A stretch of DNA of 64,000 nt from Palleronia marisminoris. Its GTDB lineage: Bacteria > Pseudomonadota > Alphaproteobacteria > Rhodobacterales > Rhodobacteraceae. Positions 24,759 to 33,686 of this stretch are shown one piece after another. Each line of letters begins with the position of its first letter. Position 1 is the first letter of the stretch. The stretch spans positions 124,001 to 188,000 of the forward strand of contig NZ_FWFV01000003.1 in assembly GCF_900172315.1 (NCBI RefSeq). The letters run 5' to 3'. The position numbers and the translations under genes were made by a program. The notes beneath the pieces were generated by a model. The model did no database searches, had not been told where the DNA came from, and saw only the letters and a program-made list of their open reading frames with translations.

Positions 24759-26359
24759 GCCACCTTCCTTCCCCTGGCGCGATGCAGGGCAGCTTCGATC
24801 TGGGCCGGCGTGGCCGTCGCCCATCGGGCCGCAACGTGCTGATCGGGCCGGATCAGGTAGAGCGCTCTTTCGACGGCCCCCAGGTACCGGTTTAGGACCT
24901 CGGGGATGGACGTGCCGATCGACAGGCTTCCGACGCCCCGGATCTTTGGTGCCTCCTGCCCGATCGCCAGGAGCACGAATCCCTCCCCGAGACGGTCGAG
25001 CAGGAAACCGTCCCCCAGCGGCGCGTCGGGACAGGGGGCGCCCGGTCGCGCGCCGGCGGGGCCTTCGGGCAAGCCGTCGGCGGTGTTCAGCGGCGAGCCG
25101 TCGTAGATGCTGGGCGTGGAGAGACGCCCGGAATTCACGAAGGGACGAGCGAAATCGTTGTTTCGCGACAGGTGCAGGACTGCGTCGCGAAAGATCCGGC
25201 TCATTTCGGATTTCGGCGTGATGAAATCGGTGGAGCGGGTCGAATTGCGGATGTTCTCGTCGGTCGCAGGGCACCGTTCGGAATCGTAGCTGTCGATCAG
25301 CGCCTCGGGTGCCTCGCCCTTCATCACCATCGCAAGCTTCCACCCGAGATTGTCGGCATCCTGCACCCCGCCATTCGCGCCCCTTGCGCCGAAGGGCGAA
25401 ACCTGGTGCGCGCTGTCGCCGACGAAGAGCACGCGCCCGTGGCGAAACGACCTCATGCGGCGGCACTGGAAGGTATAGATCGATGTCCAAACGATCTCGT
25501 ATTCCGCTTTCGGCAGCATCTGGTCGATGCGCGCGCGGATGCGGTCTTCCTTCATCTCTGCGTCACGGTCCACGTCCCAGCCGATCTGGAAGTCGATCCG
25601 CCAGATGTCGTCGGGCTGCTTGTGCAGAAGCGCTGAATCCCCCGCGTCGCGGAAGGGTGGCTCGAACCAGAAGCGGCGCTCGACGGGCAAGTCTGCCTTC
25701 ATCCGCACATCGGCGATCAGGAAGCTGTCCCTGAAGACCTTGCCCTCGAACCCGAGGCCCAATGCCTTGCGCGTCGGTGAGCCCGCCCCGTCGCAGGCCA
25801 GCACCCAGTCGGCCGTGATCGTGTATGGGCCGTCCGGCGTCACCACCTCGATCCGGGCGCCGTCGTCCGCCACGTCGAGCGTTTCGACCCGGTTCTTGCC
25901 GCGGATCTCGATCGGTGCACCCTCGGCCTGCACCTGCCGGATCCGTTCGACCAGGAATTTCTCGAAGTAGGGCTGCTGGAGGTTGATGAAGGCCGGTCGG
26001 CGATGGCCGCCCTCGGGCAGGAGGTTGAACTCGAAGACCATGTCCTCGCCGTGGAACACCTTGCCGAGGTTCCAGACGACCCCCTTGTCCACCATCGCAG
26101 CGCCACACCCCAGCCGGTCGCAGATTTCCAGGGTGCGCTTGGCGAAGCAGATCGCGCGCGAGCCCTCTCCCACCCCCTCGTGATCGTCCAGAACCAGCGT
26201 GCGGATACCTTTCAGCGCGAGATCCAGTGCGACGGTCATCCCGATCGGACCGCCTCCGATCACCACGGCCGGATGATGCGCCGCGACATCCGCGTCCTGA
26301 TCGGAGGAGCGTGCGTATGGGTAAAGCCGGTGCGCCAGCGAATAGCGGTCGTCCAACAT
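24755..26359 (-). CDS. FAD-dependent aromatic monooxygenase (MhpA/PheA class)
   Basis: Class A flavoprotein hydroxylase of 534 residues. VVIGGGPIGMTVALDLALKG is the FAD ADP-binding motif, VLACDGAGS the NAD(P)H/FAD DG motif, and GRVLFVGDSAHQVSPFGARG the GD motif; a thioredoxin-like C-terminal domain follows. ATG 26359 follows GGGAGGAGAGG; a TTG 15 bases earlier lies before that site and is unlikely. Enzymes of this class ortho-hydroxylate phenolic acids. In an operon with hmgA and fahA the simplest substrate is one giving homogentisate (for example 3-hydroxyphenylacetate), but 3-(3-hydroxyphenyl)propionate-type activity is not excluded. Confidence 0.85.
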   Translation of the reverse strand: MLDDRYSLAHRLYPYARSSDQDADVAAHHPAVVIGGGPIGMTVALDLALKGIRTLVLDDHEGVGEGSRAICFAKRTLEICDRLGCGAAMVDKGVVWNLGKVFHGEDMVFEFNLLPEGGHRRPAFINLQQPYFEKFLVERIRQVQAEGAPIEIRGKNRVETLDVADDGARIEVVTPDGPYTITADWVLACDGAGSPTRKALGLGFEGKVFRDSFLIADVRMKADLPVERRFWFEPPFRDAGDSALLHKQPDDIWRIDFQIGWDVDRDAEMKEDRIRARIDQMLPKAEYEIVWTSIYTFQCRRMRSFRHGRVLFVGDSAHQVSPFGARGANGGVQDADNLGWKLAMVMKGEAPEALIDSYDSERCPATDENIRNSTRSTDFITPKSEMSRIFRDAVLHLSRNNDFARPFVNSGRLSTPSIYDGSPLNTADGLPEGPAGARPGAPCPDAPLGDGFLLDRLGEGFVLLAIGQEAPKIRGVGSLSIGTSIPEVLNRYLGAVERALYLIRPDQHVAARWATATPAQIEAALHRARGRKVA

Positions 26360-26392
26360 GACCTCTCCTCCCAAAGTGGCCGGGGCGGTGGA

Positions 26393-27343
26393 TCAACCCT
26401 GAAGGGCCGCCCACATCTCCTTGTCGCGCTCGGCGGTCCAGATCCGGGGCGTGTCGATGCCGCGCGCCTCGTCGTAGGCGCGGGCGACGTTGAACGGCAG
26501 GCAGTGCTCGTAGATGGCGTAGTCGCCGAACTTGGGGTCGCAGACGGCGCGCACGTTCGCCATGGCCTCCTGCAACGAGCCGCCCTTGACCGCCACGCGC
26601 TTCACCGCGTCATAGGTCGAGGCGACGAAATCTGCGGTGTTGTCTAGCGCCGCGTTCACCTTGTCGCGGCCGACCAGCGCATCGCCCCGCCCCGGCGCGA
26701 TCGCGTCGAGATCGTAGGCGCGGATATTCTCGAGCGTCTGCGGCCAGTCCGTATAATGGCCGTCGCCGCAATAGCAGGCCGAGTGATATTCGACGATGTC
26801 GCCGGTGAACATGACGTTCTGGTCGGGCACGTGGATGACGATGTCGCCGGCCGTATGCGCCCGGCCGACCTTCATCAGATCGACGCGCCGGTTGCCCAGG
26901 TAGACCGACATCCGGTCGCTGAAGGTCGTGGTCGGCCAGGTCAGGCCGGGTATGCTCTCGTGTCCCTGGAAGAGCCGCGGGAAGCGGTCGAACTCGCTGT
27001 CCCAATCTTCCTGGCCGCGCTCGGCGACCATGGATTGCGCAGTATCCGACATGATGATCTCGCGCGCGTCATAGGCCGAGGCCCCTAAGACGCGGACCGC
27101 GTGGTAGTGGGTCAGCGCCAGGTGGGTGATGGGCTTGTCGGTGACCTCGCGCACCTTCTCGATCACGAGGTTGGCGAGGCGCGGTGTCGCCTGTGCCTCG
27201 ACGATCATCACGCTGTCGTCGCCGATGATGACGCCCGAATTGGGGTCGCCCTCGGCGGTGAAGGCCCAGAGACCCTCTCCGACTTCGGTGAAGCTGATCT
27301 TCTTGTCCGCCATGTCGCCAGCGGATGCGAATGCCTTGGCCAT
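26393..27343 (-). CDS. Metallo-beta-lactamase-fold hydrolase with altered metal motif
   Basis: MBL-fold protein of 316 residues. The metal motif, normally HxHxDH, reads HYHAVR in LALTHYHAVRVLGASAY, so the second-zinc Asp and His are Val and Arg. The later His (GRAHTAGD) and Asp (FTGDIVE) are present. Homologues beside aromatic-acid operons appear to share HYHAVRVLGAS, so this may be a lineage trait allowing a single metal. Possible roles are thioester or lactone hydrolysis in aromatic breakdown; none is proven. AAGGAG precedes ATG 27343. It lies between fahA and the FAD monooxygenase, with gaps of about 15-33 bases, in the hmg operon. Confidence 0.8.
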   Translation of the reverse strand: MAKAFASAGDMADKKISFTEVGEGLWAFTAEGDPNSGVIIGDDSVMIVEAQATPRLANLVIEKVREVTDKPITHLALTHYHAVRVLGASAYDAREIIMSDTAQSMVAERGQEDWDSEFDRFPRLFQGHESIPGLTWPTTTFSDRMSVYLGNRRVDLMKVGRAHTAGDIVIHVPDQNVMFTGDIVEYHSACYCGDGHYTDWPQTLENIRAYDLDAIAPGRGDALVGRDKVNAALDNTADFVASTYDAVKRVAVKGGSLQEAMANVRAVCDPKFGDYAIYEHCLPFNVARAYDEARGIDTPRIWTAERDKEMWAALQG

Positions 27344-27358
27344 GTGGTGGCTCCTTGT

Positions 27359-28585
27359 TCAGGGATAATCCGGGGCGGGAAGGATCGTGCCGGTGCAGGC
27401 GCCGAAGCCCACACGATAGCCGTCCCCCTGTGCATGCCCCCTTAGAGTCAGCGTGTCACCGTCTTCGATGAACGTGCGTGTCTCGCCGCCCAGATCGAGC
27501 GGGGTTTCCCCGCCCCACGTCATCTCGAGCAGCGACCCGTAGTTCGACGGGCCCGGCCCCGAGATCGTGCCGGAACCCAGCAGATCGCCCGTCCGCATGG
27601 AGCATCCCGACGACGCATGATGCGTCAGCTGCTGCGCCGCGGAATAGTAGAGTTCGCGCATGTTGGTGGTGCTGATGCGGTGGCCGTTCATCTCGATCGA
27701 CAGGTTTACGTCATAGTTTCCGGGAAAGTCCCCCTTGAGGTAGGGCAGCAGCTCCTTCTCGGGGCTTGGCGTGACGACGGCGAAGGGGGCGAGCGCCTCG
27801 CGGGTGACGATCCAGGAGCTGATGGTCGTGGCGAAGGCCTTCGCCTGGAACGGCCCCAGCGGCTGATATTCCCAGGCCTGCAGGTCGCGTGCGGACCAGT
27901 CGTTCAGCAGGACATAGCCGAAGATCATCTGTTGCGCACGGTCGGTTGTGATCGGCTCGCCCATCTGCGACGGGGTTCCGACGATGGCACCGATCTCGAG
28001 CTCGATGTCCAGCCGCTTGCTTGGCCCGAACGAGGGCATCTCGGCGTCCTTGGCCTTCGTCTGCCCCAACGGCCGGCGGATGCCGGTGCCCGAGACCACG
28101 ACGGTCGAGGCTCGCCCGTTATAGCCGATGGGGATGTGCAGCCAGTTCGGCGGCAGTGCGTTCTCGGGGCCTCGGAACATGGTGCCCACGTTCTGCGCGT
28201 GCTGCTTGCCTGCATAGAAATCGGTGTACTCGGCGACCTCGAGCGGCATGTGCATCGTCGCGTCCGCCATCGGGACCAGAAGCGGCTCGACCGCCGCGCG
28301 ATCCGGGGCGCCTTCGGCGAGAAGGTCGGTCAGCCGCTTGCGAAGCGACGACCATACCGCCGGCCCTTCGGCCATCAGCGGATTCCATTTGGCGGATTGC
28401 AGCAGGCGCTGGGTGCCGGTCAGCCCGGCCTCTTCCGCGCGCGCGGCGTCGAGGATCATGTCCCCGATCGCCACCCCGCAGCGTGGCGGAAGACCACGGG
28501 TCGAGAAGACCCCACAGGGCAGGTTGTTGAGGGGAAACTCCCCCTCGGCATCATTCGCGCTGTCGATCCAGCTTCGCTTGAGCAA
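27359..28585 (-). CDS. fahA: Fumarylacetoacetase
   Basis: Hydrolyses fumarylacetoacetate to fumarate and acetoacetate, the last step of homogentisate breakdown. It has 408 residues, near the usual 410-430. The start is TTG 28585, giving MLKRSWIDSANDAEGEFPLN, the conserved FAH N-terminus; GGGAGG lies six bases upstream. The catalytic domain shows LDIELEIGAIVG (Ca/Mg-binding Glu residues), LLNDWSARDLQAWEYQPLGP and SGPGPSNYGSLLE. It is the second gene of the operon, 29 bases after hmgA. No maleylacetoacetate isomerase (maiA) is in the window, so that step is encoded elsewhere or proceeds with glutathione. Confidence 0.95.
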   Translation of the reverse strand: MLKRSWIDSANDAEGEFPLNNLPCGVFSTRGLPPRCGVAIGDMILDAARAEEAGLTGTQRLLQSAKWNPLMAEGPAVWSSLRKRLTDLLAEGAPDRAAVEPLLVPMADATMHMPLEVAEYTDFYAGKQHAQNVGTMFRGPENALPPNWLHIPIGYNGRASTVVVSGTGIRRPLGQTKAKDAEMPSFGPSKRLDIELEIGAIVGTPSQMGEPITTDRAQQMIFGYVLLNDWSARDLQAWEYQPLGPFQAKAFATTISSWIVTREALAPFAVVTPSPEKELLPYLKGDFPGNYDVNLSIEMNGHRISTTNMRELYYSAAQQLTHHASSGCSMRTGDLLGSGTISGPGPSNYGSLLEMTWGGETPLDLGGETRTFIEDGDTLTLRGHAQGDGYRVGFGACTGTILPAPDYP

Positions 28586-28614
28586 GCCGGCCCTCCCTTG
28601 CTTCCCGTCCGAGA

Positions 28615-29976
28615 TCACTTTCGGCCGGGCGTCCCGTCGAAGTGCTTCTCCAGTCCGTCCCAGCAATCGACGTAATCGTCCTGCAGCGGCGCCTCCTTTG
28701 CGGCGAATTCGGTGAGGTGCTGGGGGAAGCGGGTCTCGAACATGAACGACATGGTGTTGTCGAGCTTGTCCGGGCCGAGTTCCGCGTTCGACGCCTTCTC
28801 GAACGCCTCGCGGTCGGGTCCGTGGGGCAGCATGCAGTTGTGCAGGCTCATCCCGCCCGGAACGAAGCCCTGCGGCTTGGCGTCGTACTGGCCGTAGATG
28901 TTGCCCATCATCTCGGACATGACGTTCTTGTGGTACCAGGGGGGGCGGAACGTGTCCTCCATCACCATCCAGCGCTCGCGGAACAGGACGAAGTCGATAT
29001 TCGCGGTGCCCTCGACCCCGGAGGGGGCGGTCAGCACGGTGAAGATGGACGGATCGGGGTGGTCGAACAGGATCGCACCGACCGGGCAATAGGTCTTCAG
29101 GTCGTACTTGCAGGGCGCGTAATTGCCGTGCCACGCCACCACGTCGAGCGGCGAGTGCGGGATGTCCGAGCGGTGGAACTGGCCGCACCACTTGATCGTC
29201 ATGGTCGACGGCGTCTCGCGATCCTCGAAGGCGGCGACCGGCGTCTTGAAATCGCGCCGGTTCGCCATGCAATTCGCGCCGATGGGACCCCTGCCCGGCA
29301 GCTCGAACTTCTGGCCGTAATTCTCGCAGACGAAGCCGCGTGCGGGACCTTCGAGCACCTCGACCCGATAGACGAGGCCACGCGGGATGATGGCGATCTC
29401 CTGCGGTTCGACGTCGATGATCCCGAGCTCGGTCGCGAAGCGCAGCTTGCCCTCTTGCGGCACGACCAGCAGCTCGCCATCGGCCGAGTAGAAGTAGGCG
29501 TCCTTCATCGATTCGGTGACGAGGTAGATATGCGCCGCCATCCCCGTGGCGGTATTCACGTCGCCCGCGGTGGTCATAGTGCGCATTCCCGTGATCCAGG
29601 TCAGACGCTCGTCGCTGTGGGGCACGGCGTTCCAGCGGTATTGCCCCAGAGAGGTCACGTTTTCAGGCACATGCGGCGCGGTCTTCCAGTAGGGCAGGTC
29701 GATGCGCTCGTACCGGCCCTGGTGCTTGACCGAGGGGCGGATGCGGTAGCACCAGGTCCGCTCGTTCTGGTGGCTGGGGGCGGTGAAGGCGGTGCCCGAC
29801 AGCTGCTCTCCGTAGAGGCCGTAATTCACCTTCTGCGGCGAGTTCATGCCTTGCGGAAGCGCGCCCGGCAGGGCCTCCGTCTCGAAATCGTTCCCGAACC
29901 CGGGCATGTAGCCGTCGGTGGTGCCTTGTGGAATGGCTGCCTGGATGAGACCCGAGATCCGCGTCTGGTCGTTCAT
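28615..29976 (-). CDS. hmgA: Homogentisate 1,2-dioxygenase
   Basis: Non-heme Fe(II) ring-cleavage dioxygenase of 453 residues converting homogentisate to maleylacetoacetate. The N-terminus [19 protein letters not shown] is an invariant HmgA signature. The metal-binding region [20 protein letters not shown] carries the Glu and His ligands, and [15 protein letters not shown] follows. ATG 29976 has GGAG upstream. First gene of the minus-strand operon; it diverges from the MarR regulator across a 77-base region with an inverted repeat that probably is the regulator's operator. Confidence 0.97.
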   Translation of the reverse strand: MNDQTRISGLIQAAIPQGTTDGYMPGFGNDFETEALPGALPQGMNSPQKVNYGLYGEQLSGTAFTAPSHQNERTWCYRIRPSVKHQGRYERIDLPYWKTAPHVPENVTSLGQYRWNAVPHSDERLTWITGMRTMTTAGDVNTATGMAAHIYLVTESMKDAYFYSADGELLVVPQEGKLRFATELGIIDVEPQEIAIIPRGLVYRVEVLEGPARGFVCENYGQKFELPGRGPIGANCMANRRDFKTPVAAFEDRETPSTMTIKWCGQFHRSDIPHSPLDVVAWHGNYAPCKYDLKTYCPVGAILFDHPDPSIFTVLTAPSGVEGTANIDFVLFRERWMVMEDTFRPPWYHKNVMSEMMGNIYGQYDAKPQGFVPGGMSLHNCMLPHGPDREAFEKASNAELGPDKLDNTMSFMFETRFPQHLTEFAAKEAPLQDDYVDCWDGLEKHFDGTPGRK

Positions 29977-30012
29977 GATCGCTTCTCCAAACCGTTGACA
30001 AACTTGGTAGTA

Positions 30013-30033
30013 GTTACTTTTGTAACCAACAAG
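30013..30033 (-). promoter_or_regulatory. Putative MarR operator within the hmgA promoter
   Basis: Read on the minus strand it is TTGTTGGTTACAAAAGTAAC, containing the palindrome GTTAC-N4-GTAAC (30013-30026). TTGTTG resembles a minus-35, so a repressor bound here would block the hmgA promoter. On the plus strand TTGACA at 29995-30000 with a 17-base spacer could drive the regulator itself. The same GGTTACAAA core recurs at 30506-30514 upstream of the TRAP genes. Confidence 0.55.
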
Positions 30034-30053
30034 GCCCGTAGAGGGAAAATGCG

Positions 30054-30494
30054 ATGCGCGATTTCGACCTGAGAAACTTCCTTCCCTACCTGCTCAACCA
30101 GGCCGCCGAAGAGACGAGCATCGGGTTCTCGCAAATCTACAAGGACCGCTACGGGATGCTTCGCACCGAATGGCGCGTGCTGTTCCATCTGGGCCGCTAC
30201 GGCGACATGACCGCGAGCGAGATCGGGCGGCTTTCGAAGATGCACAAGACCAAGATCAGTCGTTCGGTCAGGGCCTTGGAAGACAAGCGCTTCGTCGCTG
30301 GACGCGAGAGCACGGACGATCGCCGCCGCGAGATCCTGACCCTTCTTCCGCAGGGCCGGCGAGCATTCGATGATCTGGTGGTCGTGGCCGAGAAGCACAA
30401 CGCCGACCTGATGGCGAGCTTCTCGACCGGCGAACGCGCTGTCCTGATCGACTGCCTCCAGCGTCTCGCGGCGTTCGAGGGGCTGCCAGACTGA
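30054..30494 (+). CDS. MarR-family transcriptional regulator of the homogentisate region
   Basis: Dimeric winged-helix regulator of 146 residues. The recognition helix and wing are [20 protein letters not shown] and [17 protein letters not shown], the latter carrying the DxRxxxxxLT wing motif of MarR proteins. The start is ATG 30054. It diverges from hmgA and is followed by a TRAP transporter. The ligand is probably homogentisate or a related hydroxyphenylacetate, by analogy with other MarR regulators of aromatic operons. The shared promoter elements on both sides suggest it controls both sets. Confidence 0.88.
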   Translation: MRDFDLRNFLPYLLNQAAEETSIGFSQIYKDRYGMLRTEWRVLFHLGRYGDMTASEIGRLSKMHKTKISRSVRALEDKRFVAGRESTDDRRREILTLLPQGRRAFDDLVVVAEKHNADLMASFSTGERAVLIDCLQRLAAFEGLPD

Positions 30495-30499
30495 CGGCA

Positions 30500-30520
30500 A
30501 TTGATGGTTACAAACACAAC
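30500..30520 (+). promoter_or_regulatory. Second copy of the putative MarR operator, upstream of the TRAP genes
   Basis: TTGATGGTTACAAACACAAC at 30501-30520 matches the hmgA-side element at TTG-TGGTTACAAA and at the final AAC. TTGATG can serve as a minus-35, with TAGCTA about 17 bases on as a poor minus-10. The right half of the palindrome is degraded relative to the hmgA copy, so binding may be weaker. Confidence 0.45.
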
Positions 30521-30563
30521 ATTTAGCTAGGACGGAACAAGATCATCGCTTTGGGAGGAGCAT

Positions 30564-31592
30564 ATGAAAAAACTGTATGGATTCGGTTTTATCTCTGTCG
30601 GGTTTCTGTCGGTCACGGGCACCGCGATCGCGCAGGACATCGAGCTTGTCATGTCCAGCTGGCTGCCCCCGCGGCACCCCATCGTGGTCAACGCGATGAA
30701 GCCTTGGGCCGAGGAGGTCGAAGAAGTGACCGAGGGCCGCGTCAGCGTCCGGGTTCTGGCCTCGCCCCTCGGCGCGCCGCCCGCGCATTTCGACATGGCG
30801 CGCGACGGGGTGGCCGACATCACCTACGGGTTGCACTCTTTCAGCCAGGACGATCGCTTCGACGCGAGCCAGGTCGGGCAGTTCTCGTTCCTGGGCGACG
30901 ACGCGGTCGATGTCTCGAAGGCGTTCTACACGGTCTACACCGAGGACTTGGGCGCGGCCGAGGATCACGAGGGCACGCACATCCTGGGCCTGTTCACCCA
31001 CGGCCCCGGCGTCTTCCACAATGCTGAACGCCCGATCGAGGCGCCCGGCGACTTCAGCGGCCTGAAGATCCGCGTGCCCGGAGGTTATACCGCGACGCTG
31101 ATGGAAGACCTTGGCGCCACGCCCGTCTTCACCTCGTCCACCGAGGTCTACGAGCAGCTCTCGCGCGGGGTGATCGACGGCGCGACCTTCACGAAGGAGG
31201 CGCTGACGGCCTTCAACCTGACCGACGACATCGCCTACTCGCTGACCGTTCCGGGCGGGATCTACAACACGACCTGGTTCCTCGTGATGGACGAGGACAA
31301 GTGGCAGGAGATCAGCCCCGAGGACCAGCAGGCGATCAGCGAGATCTCGGGCCTCGCCTTCGCAGAGCGGGTGGGTCAGGCGTGGAACGACGCCGATGCC
31401 GCCGCCGAGGCCGAGATCGCCGATGCCGGGATCGAGACCGGCGCCGCGAACGACGAGGTCGTCGCCGTGATCCGCGACGTCGCCGAACAGGCCGAGCAGG
31501 ACTGGGCCGAGGCTCTGGGCGATGGACGCGACGGCGCCGCTGCGCTTGAACGGATGCGGTCCATGACCGGCGCCGACGCACCGACGAACTGA
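30564..31592 (+). CDS. dctP: TRAP transporter substrate-binding protein (DctP type)
   Basis: Periplasmic solute receptor of 342 residues with signal peptide MKKLYGFGFISVGFLSVTGTAIA and mature start QDIEL. It has the DctP fold, the FSGLKIRVPGG segment (the Arg that pairs with substrate carboxylate), STEVYEQLSRGVIDGAT and a highly acidic C-terminus. GGGAGGAG precedes ATG 30564. It carries an organic acid to the DctQM permease. A substrate related to aromatic acid breakdown is inferred from the shared promoter element; no aromatic-specific residue set can be read by eye. Confidence 0.92.
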   Translation: MKKLYGFGFISVGFLSVTGTAIAQDIELVMSSWLPPRHPIVVNAMKPWAEEVEEVTEGRVSVRVLASPLGAPPAHFDMARDGVADITYGLHSFSQDDRFDASQVGQFSFLGDDAVDVSKAFYTVYTEDLGAAEDHEGTHILGLFTHGPGVFHNAERPIEAPGDFSGLKIRVPGGYTATLMEDLGATPVFTSSTEVYEQLSRGVIDGATFTKEALTAFNLTDDIAYSLTVPGGIYNTTWFLVMDEDKWQEISPEDQQAISEISGLAFAERVGQAWNDADAAAEAEIADAGIETGAANDEVVAVIRDVAEQAEQDWAEALGDGRDGAAALERMRSMTGADAPTN

Positions 31593-32041
31593 TGATCCGC
31601 ATCATCACCGGCGGGCTCGAGATCTTCTCGGGCCTGCTTCTCGTCGCGCTGATGCTGGTTACCGGGATCGACGTGGTCGGGCGCTACCTGTTCGACACGC
31701 CGCTTCCGGGCGCCTTCGAGACGACCGAACTGATGTTGGGCGCGCTGGTCTTCGCCGCCCTGCCGCTGGTCAGTCGCGCGGGCAGCCACGTGGAGGTCGA
31801 CATCCTCGCCACGCTCCTGCCCGAACGGATTGGAACGCGCCTCCTGTGGCTGGCGTCGGTCATCGCGGCGGGGGTTCTGCTGGTCTTTGCGTTGCGACTT
31901 CTGGCGCTGGGTCTGCAACAGGCCGAGGACGGGACGCGGTCGATCTCGCTTGGCATTCCCTTCGCGCCGATCGCGATCTTCGGGGCGCTCAGCTGCCTCG
32001 TCGCCGCAATCTTCGGCTTCCTGCGGGTCGCCGGTCGATGA
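31592..32041 (+). CDS. dctQ: TRAP transporter small permease (DctQ type)
   Basis: Four-helix membrane subunit of 149 residues with MLVTGIDVVGRYLFDTPLPG, the DctQ signature after helix 1, and ETTELMLGALVFAALPLV. ATG 31592 shares a base with the dctP stop, and its own stop overlaps dctM (ATGA). It supports the large permease in Na+-driven uptake. Confidence 0.92.
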   Translation: MIRIITGGLEIFSGLLLVALMLVTGIDVVGRYLFDTPLPGAFETTELMLGALVFAALPLVSRAGSHVEVDILATLLPERIGTRLLWLASVIAAGVLLVFALRLLALGLQQAEDGTRSISLGIPFAPIAIFGALSCLVAAIFGFLRVAGR

Positions 32042-33345
32042 CCGAGTCCCTCATCGGGATCACCATCCTGCTGGTGCTGGTCTTCCTGCGCGTGCCCATC
32101 GGCTTCGCCATGGCGCTGGTTGGCGGCGTTGGTTTCGCGCTGATGCGCAGCGTGGACGCGGCGGGCGCGATGATCGGCAGCACGGTCTTCGACACGGGGT
32201 TGAGCTATACGCTGTCGGTCGTGCCCCTGTTCATCTTCATGGGCAACGTGCTGGCGCAATCGGGGATCGCCCACGGCTTGTTCGCCGGGGCCGACCGCTT
32301 GTTCGGGCGGATGCGCGGCGGGCTGGCGCTGGCCACGGTGCTGAGCTGCGGCGGCTTCTCGGCCGTCTCGGGCTCGTCCCTGGCGACCGCCGCCACGATG
32401 AGCCGCGTGGCCCTGCCCCCGATGCGCAAGTTCGGCTATGACGACCGGCTTGCGGCGGGGGCGATCGCGGCGGGGGGAACGCTGGGCATCCTGATCCCGC
32501 CCTCGGTGATCCTGATCATCTACGGGCTGCTGACCGAGACCGACATCGGCGATCTGTTCATTGCGGGGCTGCTGCCCGGCGCGCTCGGCATCTTACTGTA
32601 CCTTCTGGCGGTGATCGTGACGGTCCGGTTGGACCCGTCGAAGGCGCCTGAAGTGGGCGAGGCCGTACCTATGACCCGGCGCGACACGATCGGCGTTCTA
32701 GGGACTCTGGCGCTGTTCGTTTTCATCATGGGCGGCATCTATGGCGGCGTCTTCACCCCGATCGAGGCCGGCGGCATGGGCGCCCTGTTCGCGCTAGTTC
32801 TGGCGCTGGCGATCCGAGGGCTCGACTGGGCCGGGTTCCGTTCGGCGGTGCGCGAGACGGTGCTGGCGACCGCGATGATCTTCGCTATCATCATCGGCGC
32901 TGAGATCTTCTCGACCTTCATCAACTTCGCCGGGCTGCCGGCCGAGATGGTGGACCTGATCTACGAGATGGACCTGTCGCCCTGGCTGGTCATCGGGGTC
33001 ATGGTGCTGATCTACCTGGTGATGGGCTGCGTGTTCGAAAGCCTGTCGATGATCCTGCTGACGGTGCCGGTCTTCTACCCGGTGGTGCAGCAACTGGATT
33101 TCGGCGGCGGAATGCTGAGCAATCCTGACGACGTGCTGATTTGGTTTGCCATCGTGGTGGTGGTCGTGACCGAAATAAGCCTGATAACGCCCCCGGTGGG
33201 GATGAACGTGTTCGTTATGCGCTCGGTCATCCCCGATATCGAGCTGATGACCGTCTTTCGCGGGGTGTTCCCGTTCTGGATCGCGGACCTTGTGCGGCTG
33301 GCGCTCCTGATTGCGGTGCCGTGGTTCTCGCTCGCCTTGTTGTAG
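32038..33345 (+). CDS. dctM: TRAP transporter large permease (DctM type)
   Basis: Membrane subunit of 435 residues, about twelve helices, forming the Na+-coupled transport path. Signatures: SGSSLATAATMSRVALPPM, AGGTLGILIPPSVILIIYG and the C-terminal LITPPVGMNVFVM. ATG 32038 overlaps dctQ. It is the last gene of the TRAP operon; no clear terminator follows in the next 340 bases. Confidence 0.94.
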   Translation: MTESLIGITILLVLVFLRVPIGFAMALVGGVGFALMRSVDAAGAMIGSTVFDTGLSYTLSVVPLFIFMGNVLAQSGIAHGLFAGADRLFGRMRGGLALATVLSCGGFSAVSGSSLATAATMSRVALPPMRKFGYDDRLAAGAIAAGGTLGILIPPSVILIIYGLLTETDIGDLFIAGLLPGALGILLYLLAVIVTVRLDPSKAPEVGEAVPMTRRDTIGVLGTLALFVFIMGGIYGGVFTPIEAGGMGALFALVLALAIRGLDWAGFRSAVRETVLATAMIFAIIIGAEIFSTFINFAGLPAEMVDLIYEMDLSPWLVIGVMVLIYLVMGCVFESLSMILLTVPVFYPVVQQLDFGGGMLSNPDDVLIWFAIVVVVVTEISLITPPVGMNVFVMRSVIPDIELMTVFRGVFPFWIADLVRLALLIAVPWFSLALL

Positions 33346-33686
33346 CGTTCGCGAACCATGTCGGTGCGGAGATCCTTGGCATCATTGGCGGGCGTGTCGC
33401 CGCGGGATTGACACGAGGCTCTGCGGGATAGATATGACCCTCAAGACGCCGTGTCCCTGCCGCGTGAGCAGACGGACCACAGGATGGCCCCCTCGGACCG
33501 GCGCAGCGTTTCCCAGATCACGCGGGGAGGCAGACGTCACGTCGGCCACGGGGCAATCCGGCCCCTCGGTCAGCCCGTGGCGTGTCCTCGAACGCAAGCG
33601 GGCCTTCGGCGCGGTTCTACGGACTCCGACGTTGTCGCCTACCGGGCTCTAACCGGCCTCTTACACCTGTAATACACGGATTTCCC
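33346..33686 (+). other. 341-base leader/intergenic region before the DEAD-box helicase
   Basis: No credible gene is present. Long untranslated leaders are common for cold-shock-regulated DEAD-box genes, and this region could include one, but I see no conserved cold-box and only weak promoter-like hexamers. The stretch 33650-33680 is less GC-rich than its surroundings and could hold the start-proximal promoter. Confidence 0.35.
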
